From contig LLCB01000624.1 in the NCBI GenBank assembly GCA_001414345.1, positions 1 to 16,236 on the forward strand: DNA of 16,236 nt. Reading direction: 5' to 3'. The translations under genes were made by a program, and so were the position numbers. The DNA comes from Hymenoscyphus infarciens. Its lineage: Eukaryota; Ascomycota; Leotiomycetes; Helotiales; Helotiaceae. Each line of letters begins with the position of its first letter. The stretch's first letter is position 1. The notes below the pieces were generated by a model. That model saw only the letters and a program-made list of their open reading frames with translations, was not told the DNA's origin and did no database searches. This document shows positions 8,131-16,236 of this stretch, in pieces.

Positions 8131-11100
8131 GCAGGTTCATATAGGGAACAACGGTTCAACATGGGATCGTCTGGAGTCGCCGGGGCATCGTGGCAGCCCA
8201 GGACCCGTGCGTCGAGTTCTTTCGAGTCTTGCAAGCTTCCTCATGCCGCCGCAAGTCCGTGGTGATTGCGGTGGGGCGGCTCACGAGTTTCTCATTATGC
8301 AAGCCTTGATTTCACGTCTGAATTGGGATATCTCCATCATCCGTTTTCTGCAACAATGCTTGGCCGGATCTGTTTGACGTTTGGTCTCAAGTGCACGACT
8401 TCGCAACACCAAAAAACGAGACCCTCCCAGCACTGGCACGGCGATGGACAATTGCATCACTCAATGTAGGAGAAAAAAAACTGTTGAGGAGATTTATCCA
8501 CATAATTGATGATTCCAGCAAATAAGTGAGTTGGGTCTTGCCGACATCAGATGGCAATCGCTGCTTGCCGCCGTCCAATTTTTGGGGATAATTCTGACGA
8601 TGTGTGTTTACAGTTGCGATGCGAAACGCGCTCGATGTCGCTTGTCGTTCCTGTCAGGACTGACCCCTGCGGAAACGATACCAAGAAATGCCACACCTCC
8701 AGGGGACCTCGATTGGGAATTTCGGGGTCGCCAGCCCAGACTGCCACCACCAGCACTTGCTTGGTCAACCGAGCGGAGAGAAAACGGGACGACGTAAAAC
8801 GGCCACTGGTCTCTCCACCATGGCCAGCATATCCACACGAATCTGGAGCGGTGAATGGCTAAAGACCAAACCATTGTTTCGAGAAACTAGCTTTTTCCGA
8901 AGGCGTTTGCAAAGTCGTAGGGCATAGATAAGATCTCGCCAACCAAATCTTCTAAGATATTTCCTAACTTCCCCAGCTTCAAAGGGAACTCATTAGACAG
9001 GTCGATATAACGCAAGGCGCTGCGTACGCCCGGTGAGCTGGTTCTGTTGCCTAGTAGTGGGGTTTATCTGAATCTGCAGCCTGCAAATGAAGTTGCCATG
9101 ACCATTTGGTTAATGCAGTGATTCTGGAGGGCAGATTGACATGTCTGACACTTGAAAAAAAGACCTCGTCTGCTCAACGAGCAGGACATGCTGCCATGCT
9201 GGTGTCATGATTCGCGAGGCCTGAGAGTAGTTCAGATGGAGGACTACCAATTCTGCATGATTTGCCACGAGTACGGAGTTTCCTTTCCTCCAACTGACCC
9301 AGCCCAGAGTTATCGGTAAAGGCGGTGACGGTCAGGGCAACATATCAGTCCGAGGATAACAGCGATCCGAGAGAAGATCAGGAAGGTTGTTTCTCGGTCA
9401 GCAATAGTCGCTGGCCGAATGAACGAAATGTTTCTTTTCCGGAGAAAAGCATAGGAGAAATTGCGAGGTTCGGAAGGGTCAGCGTCCGCTTGCGTGCAGC
9501 GCATCTGGGTTCATCGATTGATGCCAGGTCGTCCCATCTCGTCCATTTTCATCCCACCATCCACACGAGTTGGCGTAAAGCATCTGAAGAGCGACCTTAA
9601 TTTGCTGGCCTTACAGGCTCTTGGCAGGACAGGGAAGAAATGCAAGGCGCAGGATGATCGGATGGTTCATGGTTCATGGTTCCTCATCATGGAAAGTTGC
9701 GAATCTGGCGATGCTTGATGCTTCGGCTTCGAACAAGCTTCGAAGAGAGAGCCTCTTTCTCTTTGCAGCAGGGTAATGGTCTCGACGGCCTTTCCCTTGA
9801 GCCGCGCCACCACATCCAACCAAATGCCTGGCGGCGCTCCTGATACCGAGATCGTCTGAGGCTGTCCCCAGACGACGGTGCATGAGCCCCGCCATCTCAC
9901 CCGCTGTCAGAGATCCGACGGTGCCCAGCTGCGGTCGTCATCGTCGGATTGTGACGCCGTGCTGCAGAACACGAGTTTGAATGACCTTTGTCGCAGCGAA
10001 GCCGGTTGATATGCAAATTGGTGTGCTGACACTCATGGTGGATTTGTTTACTGATGCGTTTCCTCTCGGCGACCAAGCGAGACAGCCAGCAACAAGGCGT
10101 CAGCCAGGCAGTGTGGAGTGTTTTGGAGTCGGGACCATGATGAATCCTCCGCATCGCATGCTCGACATTTTCGTCTCGTCGACTGTTGAAACCAAAACAT
10201 TTCTTCCCAAGTTCCAACATTCCTTCCAGCATGTTTCGAAACGACCCCCATACTCGTGACCATTGACCAGTGATCAGCGACCGCCCTCTCGAGTTCTCTC
10301 GGCCATCATCACATCCGGCCTGGCTGCAACGCTGTACGGGTCCGACGGGTAGGCCTCGCTTTCGCCCTCGCCGTGAGGACATTTAACCATCATTTTGAAA
10401 ATGTTCAGACAGAAACCATTCATTCCAGTGGAAACGAAGATCTCGTATATGGGAATGCCATCTGAACAGCAACAACAATGTCTGAGTTTGTGCCTGCATG
10501 CAGTGAGAATTGAGTTCAAGTGTCGGTTAGAAAGATGGAGACCAAAAGCTTCAGTTGCATGAACGCTTTGAGCTCCTATATCACATGACTCTCCTCCTCA
10601 GTTGACACGTGACTCAAAAACACAATCTCAATCGCTTCGCAGTGAACATGAAAACCTACCCCATTTTCTCAAAAACCGTCGTGCTCGGTTTGAGTAATCT
10701 GAGTCATACAGTTGCTGATCCCTTCCATCCCTGATTTCGAGCTGTTTTGTCAGAAATCAGTTCTGAAAGTCCAAACCAAACAAATCCAATTCTCTAACTT
10801 GGTAGTCTCCACTCTATCACGAGCCGCTTACCGATACCGTGCACTTCAGTGCCAGCCATCACTCCAAGGTTATTCCCCAACAAAAACCGGCGCGTTTCTC
10901 GCAATGTTTTCAGAGCGATTCCTAGACCATGTTCGTAAACACCACCGGTGAACTATAATGTACTTGTAACTAAGTTTCCTGCAGGTGGCTATTTATATTG
11001 AGGCTCAAACCTTCTCACAAGGTCTGGTCTCGTCGGATAGGTCGGGTGACGATTTACTCGGATCGCTGCAGCTGCCTCATGGTACTGTAGCTAGTAACAA

Positions 11101-12244
11101 GTTCAGACGACGTTTCCTCGGGGTTTGACGCGAGACGAGACAGATTTTTGATTGCCGAAACATGAAGTTGGAAACAGAAAACTCCGGGGATTATCCCAAA
11201 ACGGAGGATTGCTTCTAAACCCCTAAAGCTTAAGAACAATCCTTATTTTGAATCGACAACAGCAAGTCCGAGATAGATCCCTTCATTCTTTGAGGCTGAT
11301 TATTTAAGGGTGACGAAACACAGGTAGGATGAGAGTTGAAATAAGACAGGAGTGGACATGTCGCTTTAATGACATGGAAGGTTCTAGTGGGCAATGCTGA
11401 ACGAAACCATAATAGGGGCGAGCTAAAACAATCAAAACAGATTGACGACCAGATAACATTCCCAGAACGTTTGGACGTATTTGTACGTACTGTTGGATGT
11501 ATAAGAACATTGGGATCTTGTTTTTGGTTAAAGTATAATGTCCCTATTGAAACGTGCGATTGAAAAAGTGAAAATTCCACTGGACTTTTCAGTCAACATC
11601 CTTACCAATCTTCTCTAATCTCTTGACTAAACGTCGTATCGACGGGTCTCACCGAGAATTGTGCAGTCTGGTCTGATGACTTCATCTCCTACCTAAAGTA
11701 AAGGTACATCTGATCGATATGACAGAACGAAGCTCTCGGTACCTTTGATGTATGCCAATGTATCCCGAGAACCAACACACCTTCCAGATGCAACAACCAA
11801 CAAACCAACAAGGGCTCCTCGGCCCGGTCTCTGGGTAACAATCCATGGTATCCTTTTTCGTTGAGACGCACGGCACATTTGACAAGCAGCACTGGGCCGG
11901 CCCGTGATGCGGAAAGGAAATCATGACTAGCCAGGACTTGAGTGTGAGGCAGAAGAAGTGAAAATGACAACGAGTGAAGTATAACTTTGAGCATGGGCAA
12001 GAAGATACACGTATAGAAATGCTGCGCTTGACGGGATTCTTCAGACACAATCCCCCCTTTTGAAGCGAACAAAATAGCTCGTGCTAAGCAAAACTCACTC
12101 AACACCTACCAGAAGACAGTCGGTGAGTTGGAGGCTCGGCTGGTTTCGGTTGACAACCGCATCAGCAGTTGTCAACATGGGCATTCCACATGTTTGTTAG
12201 TGATCTCCCACTTCCTTTTCTCCTTGAAGCTTTTCATTTTCCAG
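8131..12244. other. 4.1-kb stretch without recognisable gene
   Basis: Many frames of 60-160 codons are open on both strands, because the sequence is moderately GC-rich and not RIP-altered. None shows a known domain, a consistent chain of splice sites or a clear protein-like composition. The longest, 9897-10382 (-), reads as low-information sequence rich in R, H, S and C. A pair of CACRTG sites lies at about 10580-10613. A triple atggttc repeat lies at 9662-9682. It may be a long regulatory region, non-coding transcription units, or eroded genes. Confidence 0.4.
10580..10613. promoter_or_regulatory. Inverted pair of Cbf1/bHLH-type sites
   Basis: ATCACATG at 10580-10587 on plus and GTCACGTG on minus (10613-10606) both fit RTCACRTG, the binding pattern of Cbf1-like bHLH proteins. 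They face each other about 18 bp apart. No gene is assigned next to them, so the function is unproven and chance remains possible. Confidence 0.25.
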
Positions 12245-12519
12245 ATGCTAGACGACGGCACCATCAATCCGAGAGCAGCATCGAGTCCTGGTAACAAACT
12301 TGTACTCCCCCTAGCGCAAAAGTTGCGGTATGCTCCCCGCAGGTTTGTTGGAATGCAACGAGTTGCGATACCTTGTCCTATACAAAGCTTCAAGGAAGAC
12401 AAGACGTTGGTGAGTGGCTGATCTGTCTCCTCTGACTCCCTGCATGGCTGTAGCTTATGTTGTACACAAGCGGGTTTTCCCAACGACATGGGCAGACGTT
12501 CTGGAGCGATACCCAGTGA
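12245..12519 (+). CDS. Weak candidate: small two-exon gene, unknown product
   Basis: The ATG at 12245 follows directly after an acceptor-like TTTTCCAG; a GTGAGT donor-like site lies upstream at about 12122. The frame 12245-12409 ends at a GTGAGT donor, and a 44-bp intron (12410-12453) with CTGAC branch and GTAG acceptor leads to 12454-12519 ending in TGA. The result is 76 residues with no recognised domain. The splice signals are good, but protein evidence is absent, and the opposite strand is also open (12693-12172). It could be a non-coding transcript, part of a longer gene, or chance. Confidence 0.2.
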
Positions 12520-12870
12520 AGTGATCAGCCAGCCAACCACACATCCCCAATGCGGTGAATGCGGTAAACGTTTAATCAAGGCGGCACATTCGAGGGAGGT
12601 GCAGCGACAATCGATCATCAGTGAAGTTGGAGCCATGGCGACGGAGAGTGTTCCATGGCACTTGCGCGGCTTCTTCCATCCCATGCCGAGCACTCACTCG
12701 GGAACCATGTTTTCGGCGGTTGTGGAAATGTCGATGGACCTGTTACACACGAGGTTGCTCAGGTTGCGGGGGTATTGATTAGCTGTCGATGGCGGCTGTT
12801 ACGGTTGCTTGGATATTAATCTCGACGGGAAATGCGTGCGGGCGTGCTCAACATGCGTGGAGATTGTCGT

Positions 12871-12933
12871 GTAGATGGGTAGATGGGTAGATGGGTAGAT
12901 GGGTAGATAGGTAGATGGGTAGATAGGTAGATG
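12871..12933 (+). repeat. 8-bp minisatellite (gtagatgg)n, about 7.9 copies
   Basis: Tandem units gtagatgg, with two units reading gtagatag, run for 63 bp and end in gtagatg. It sits about 140 bp left of the transposon. Open frames crossing it are repeat artefacts. Confidence 0.97.
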
Positions 12934-13072
12934 CTGGATGATCGGTGATCGGTGACGGGAAGGGACGGGTTGTGAGTTGCTGGGCGGGTGAGGTATTGAG
13001 CAGCTCGTTGGATTGTCCAGCTTCCAAGTGTTGCGTAATCCGATCTCCTTACGTAAGATTAAATAGGTGGTA

Positions 13073-13122
13073 CTATCCCCCCCTCTTAAGTATTTGTAAA
13101 GTGGGTCGAGTGGAGACTGGGG
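13073..13122 (+). repeat. Left terminal inverted repeat of the Tc1 element
   Basis: It starts CTATCCCC and contains CTCTTAAGTATTTGTAAAG and GGGTCGAGTG. It pairs with 14517-14566 with three differences (positions 9, 41 and 47 of the repeat), all transitions. After 13 extra bases (13123-13135) the match resumes with gaggtagta at 13136-13144, so the original repeat was probably about 60 bp. Confidence 0.95.
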
Positions 13123-13235
13123 AAAGGCCATGGTGGAGGTAGTATAAAGTTAAAGCGTAAGCTAATAGAAGCCTTTGTTTATCCTCCCTTTTAACCTTAC
13201 TTTACTTACTTTTTTGAAGTAATTCATAGATTAAA

Positions 13236-14441
13236 ATAGACATTTTAGAGCTTATTACGTCTCCTTGTACCCCTAGACGACCTCGAACTATTTCTCCTCC
13301 TCCTTCTCTGTATACCCTCTCTCTATATACCCTCTCTCTAAGAAGACTACGATTTAAGAACCGAGATACTACCTACTTTGACTGAATTCGTATTAAGACA
13401 GCTCTAGAATAGTTAACCCCTTGTAAGATCTTTAAGAAGTACTGATATACTTATAGCTATAGCCTCTAGTAGATTAAAGAGGCTTATAAAGTACCTATTA
13501 TGCTAAAAAAGAGAAGCGGCCGTCCTCCTACTATCTTAGTAGTAAGACGAGCACAGCTACGTAGCTAGGTTCTCGTAGAACGACGAAACTGATTTATCTC
13601 TTACTATTATATTATACGCTATATACTATAGTTCTCTTAGCTTAAGAACTACAGCGAAGAGGCTATTTGTACTACCTTTTAATAACTTAGATATAGCCGA
13701 CGAGTAGCGAAGAAGAAGAGGTTTTTAGAACTTTAATATTATAAGAACGCTTATATTACTTTTGTAATAGAGAGGTTAATATAGATAGAAGAGCGTTTAT
13801 TTCGTTAAGTATTCTTAGACGAAGTTTAGGTATATAGTGAAGCGTTTATATAAAGTTTTATTACTATACTAGTTAAAGGAGATAAGGACGAGATAATAGA
13901 GGATCGGTATAGACTTGAATGTCTCTAATATAAGTACTAGAAGAGACCTAGTTAGATGTTTTATAGAACGATCTATAGTAGTCGGTTTAAGAGTCCGGCT
14001 ACCTTTTAGAAGAAGGAATAGGGGATAATAGACTCTCGAAAGTACGATAAGCATATTCTCTCATAGTTAGAGCCTTAGTTTACGCTTATAAAGTAGTAGG
14101 GGTATAGGCTAGTATAGTAGTAAGATAACGCTTCTTACCACCGATCTTTTAAAACCGAGGATAATCTCTATAGAAGAAATATCTCTATAATTTATTAGCC
14201 TGCCTATTTACTAGACCTTAATCTAATAGAGCATATATAAGCTTAGATACGTCGATATATCTAAGAATATTACTTTAAAGCCTATTATAATACTGATTCG
14301 ATTACTTTAGATTAGCTAAAAGAGATTATTCTTAAAGCTTAGAATACTATACTAGAGGACTTTATAGTAAAGCTCTTTAACTCTTAGTAGAAGCGATGTT
14401 AGACTGTTATTAATACTAGAGAAGGACCTACTAGATACTAA
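13236..14441 (+). pseudogene. RIP-mutated Tc1/mariner transposase relic
   Basis: One reading frame (codons starting at positions divisible by 3) can be followed from an ATA at 13236, probably a former ATG, to TAA at 14439-14441: about 401 codons with no frameshift. About 37 in-frame stops interrupt it by hand count. Recognisable parts are the helix-turn-helix/linker ending KKRSGRPPT (about 13506-13532), the first catalytic Asp in LDEV (GAC 13818-13820), the second Asp in DNASYHRS (GAT 14124-14126) and Glu in LDLNLIEHI (GAG 14229-14231). There are 34 residues between the second Asp and Glu, the Tc1 DD34E signature. The expected WPAY reads stop-PAY (TGG to TAG). A 15-bp duplication, tataccctctctcta twice (13311-13340), lies in the N-terminal part. 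Confidence 0.93.
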
Positions 14442-14516
14442 ATAATAAAGCATTTAATATTAGCCTAAAAATAGAGTAATTCTTATTAGTTCTAAGACCT
14501 CTGATAGTACTACCTC

Positions 14517-14566
14517 CCCTAGTCTTCACTCGACCCACTTTACAAATACTTAAGAGGAGGGGATAG
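14517..14566 (-). repeat. Right terminal inverted repeat of the Tc1 element
   Basis: The reverse complement starts CTATCCCCTCCTCTTAAG and matches the left end over 50 bp with three transitions. The TA at 14567-14568 completes the target duplication. Its inner edge continues directly into gaggtagta, without the 13 extra bases seen on the left. Confidence 0.95.
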
Positions 14567-14568
14567 TA

Positions 14569-14808
14569 TATGCTAGGTATCGACTATTAAGTCTAATTAT
14601 AACGAGCAGCTTTGGTAAGAACCAGAGGAGAAGCGACCACTGGTGACTGACTGGTCATGAAGCTCCAGGCTAGCCAGGCCTTACTAAGGGGAGCTAAGAC
14701 CCACCAAGGGAGCTAGAAGAAGCTAAAAGCTGTTAGTGCAGCTACCCCGCGTCACCTACACTACACTAGTACAGTAACCCAACCTGCTGCAAACGCAACG
14801 CTGCGACT
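14569..14808. other. Flank of the transposon, no gene seen
   Basis: No supported coding frame. The stretch is rich in AGCT and CTAG words (agctccaggctagccaggcc, ggagctagaagaagctaaaa) and may be part of an older degenerate repeat, but no partner copy lies in the window. Confidence 0.3.
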
Positions 14809-14860
14809 TTGCTCCCTACCCTACCTACCCTACCTACCTCCGTACCTACTCCTGTCCTGT

Positions 14861-14905
14861 CCTTCCTGTCCTTCCTGTCCTTCCTGTCCTTCCTGTCCTT
14901 CCTGT
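14861..14905 (+). repeat. 9-bp minisatellite (ccttcctgt) x5
   Basis: Five perfect units of ccttcctgt, preceded at about 14817-14840 by (ctac/cctac)-type pyrimidine repeats. Frames here spell LSF repeats and are artefacts of the unit length. Confidence 0.95.
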
Positions 14906-15290
14906 CCTCCTCGGCAGAGTTCCAGTTCCATTCTTTTTACAGCGCAAAGATGTGCATCTCCGGCGCACCTCGATTAAACAGTACTTCATCTCCTCGCCGC
15001 AAAATAAACTCGTTCCTTTCCCTTTCCAACACGCTGGGTAGGCCCCAATTAACCGTATGCAGAGGCAGAGGCAGAGCATCTTCCCAAGCGCTTCAAGCAC
15101 ATCATTAACCAGGTGTTGGGAGGGTTGTTGTCAGGGCTCGCCGCTCGGCGCCCATACCTTTCAAGCCACCCAACATCCCCCCCCCTGAAGACCTCTCCTT
15201 TCAGCCTCCCAGCCGGGTTATGTTATCGTATAGGCCCGGAGCAGCGATACTTCACTGCATGTGTACCCCGAAGAAGAAGTAGAGGCTTTC

Positions 15291-15381
15291 AGGCTTCGGG
15301 CTTCAGGCTTCAGGCTTCAGGCTTCAGGCTTCAGGCTTCAGGCTTCAGGCTTCAGGCTTCAGGCTTCAGGCTTCAGGCTTC
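15291..15381 (+). repeat. 7-bp minisatellite (aggcttc), 13 units
   Basis: Twelve perfect aggcttc units and one variant (gggcttc at 15298-15304) run without interruption; partial copies lie at both edges (aggcttt 15283, aggttc 15382). Three units make 21 bp, so all frames stay open and look like a seven-residue protein repeat, but no start, partner exon or domain supports a gene. Confidence 0.97.
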
Positions 15382-15673
15382 AGGTTCAGGGTGGTGATAT
15401 GCTTGCAGCTCGGGTGTACGTGCAGTGCAGACCTATACGACTGTACTCCGTATCGGGAGAGCTGACCCGCGAGCGGTCGAAAAAATACCGTCAAGACGGT
15501 TGCGTTGAACAGCTCCATTGACGAAGGAAACCACGGTTTTCCGCCCCGATCATCGAGTCTCGTCTCCACTACCGAGGGATATTTTTCAACGCACAAAACC
15601 CACCTGAGCAGTTGACAGCGAGCGTGGTGGGCCTGAAGTTGTACAGGTGTTGTCGTGCCTCTCGCTAGGCGTT

Positions 15674-15706
15674 AAGCTGGTACAAGTACACTACTTGTAC
15701 CAGCTT
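15674..15706. repeat. Perfect inverted repeat, 15-bp arms, 3-base loop
   Basis: The left arm aagctggtacaagta (15674-15688) and the right arm tacttgtaccagctt (15692-15706) are exact reverse complements around CAC. It may form a hairpin in RNA or be a dimeric protein-binding site. It lies in a presumed intergenic region with no gene assigned nearby. Confidence 0.95.
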
Positions 15707-16236
15707 TGAACAACTATCAGCGAACTCAATAGAGAAAGGAGCACCTCCGCCGACCGTCTGAGCGTTGTGCCGTCACACAAGCGTCCAAGCCGCTCTAAAC
15801 GCAAGGCAAGCCCCGCGCCATCTTCGGTGGATCAGTGGTAGTGGATCCAACTCCACTCCAACTCTCCCCTTTTACCCCAGTAAGTGCCTGCTTCCAGCCA
15901 GTAGCAAGACCTGGTCAGCTATCAACGCAGAGCCAGGCCAACTCGCCCAGCCATAGACGGGACCCCTTGAGCCACACCACACCGCACCCATCCCATCCCA
16001 TCCCATCTCATCTCATCTCATCTGGCCTGGCCTGGCTGGGCCAATTCCCTTCGACTGGCTAAGCCCTGTAAGTACCGATCGCACTCCTCTCTCATCTTCT
16101 CCGGCCACGCTACGCTTCCGGCTCAACTCTGTTTCAATGACATCTGCTTCTTGTTCTCTGCATGTATCTTACAAGTACCTCTCCTACCTCCCCTACCTCT
16201 ACCTCCCTCTACCTCCCCCTACCTCCTCCCTCCTCC
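15707..16236 (+). promoter_or_regulatory. Possible upstream region of a gene beyond the right edge
   Basis: No supported coding frame. The stretch becomes increasingly C/T-rich on plus, with (cccat/ctcat)n pentanucleotides at about 15987-16022, ggcctggcctgg at about 16024-16035, and a pyrimidine tract from about 16176 to the end built on ctacctcc. Such tracts are common near fungal transcription starts, so a plus-strand gene may begin to the right, but this is inference. A small inverted repeat accgtc-aa-gacggt lies just outside, at 15487-15500. Confidence 0.3.

Larger units (their letters stand above)
13071..14568 (+). mobile_element. Complete but RIP-inactivated Tc1-type (DD34E) DNA transposon
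   Basis: The element body is 13073-14566 (1,494 bp), flanked by TA at 13071-13072 and 14567-14568, the normal Tc1/mariner target duplication. Its ends are inverted repeats of 50 bp with 47 matches. The interior is strongly TA-rich compared with both flanks and encodes a Tc1-family transposase remnant on the plus strand. The mismatches between the two ends are all transitions, and the stops in the transposase frame are mostly TAG/TAA where Trp or Gln is expected, which is the RIP pattern. It should be non-autonomous and inactive. Confidence 0.93.

Noticed and set aside
9178..9320. Short frame with CWC and CMIC motifs (possible zinc-binding fragment)
   Set aside because: About 50 codons, no splice partners and no family match; Cys pairs at this length can be chance.
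9897..10382. 161-codon frame on minus
   Set aside because: Low-information R/H/S/C-rich sequence, no domain, and overlapping open frames on the other strand. It is not enough to call a gene.
12488..12778. Zinc-finger-like CGECGK in a 96-codon frame
   Set aside because: Only the first Cys pair fits C2H2; the paired histidines are missing and the rest shows no finger pattern.
14809..15108. Protein with LSF repeats
   Set aside because: The frame is open only because the 9-bp minisatellite has no stop; nothing protein-like follows.
15113..15521. Frames with QASGFRL repeats
   Set aside because: They are produced by the 7-bp minisatellite read in threes; no start context or exon structure is seen.
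1..16236. tRNA, 5S rRNA, CRISPR array, LTR pair
   Set aside because: I searched by eye for tRNA T-loop words, spaced direct repeats and long terminal direct repeats and found none convincing; a covariance-model scan would be decisive.

Overview
The window looks like nuclear DNA of a filamentous ascomycete (Pezizomycotina). Introns are short (about 44-91 bp) with GTRNGT donors and CTAAC/CTGAC-type branch sites, the long gene belongs to a fungus-specific family, and a DNA transposon carries the C-to-T/G-to-A decay typical of repeat-induced point mutation (RIP). Leotiomycetes is possible, but the sequence does not settle the class. No rRNA, tRNA, CRISPR array or prokaryotic operon was seen.

Layout. 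Positions 1-615 are the upstream region of a large gene. Positions 616-5224 (+) hold one 12-exon gene of about 1,328 codons, assembled by hand from introns that close every frame break. Its product has, in order, a decayed alpha/beta-hydrolase-like domain, two ankyrin repeats, and a fungal CorA-like region ending in two membrane segments. Positions 5225-6688 are a 1.46-kb gap between convergent genes. Positions 6689-7778 (-) hold a three-exon gene for a Myb/SANT-like protein of about 325 residues. Positions 7779-12870 are a 5.1-kb stretch with no recognisable gene; the only candidate there is a weak two-exon small gene near 12245-12519.

Positions 12871-16236 are repeat-rich. They hold an 8-bp minisatellite, a complete but RIP-killed Tc1-type DD34E transposon (13073-14566, 50-bp terminal inverted repeats, TA target duplication), a 9-bp and a 7-bp minisatellite, a perfect 15-bp-arm palindrome, pentanucleotide repeats and a pyrimidine-rich right edge that may lead into a gene beyond the window.

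The genes show no sign of sharing a pathway. The most interesting object is the long multidomain gene. The hydrolase domain has lost its nucleophile motif and carries a low-complexity insert, the CorA-like membrane part lacks the GMN filter motif, and the best splice model needs a 15-nt exon and two GC-AG introns. The transposon is a clear RIP relic: the transposase frame runs over 1.2 kb without a frameshift, interrupted only by stop codons.
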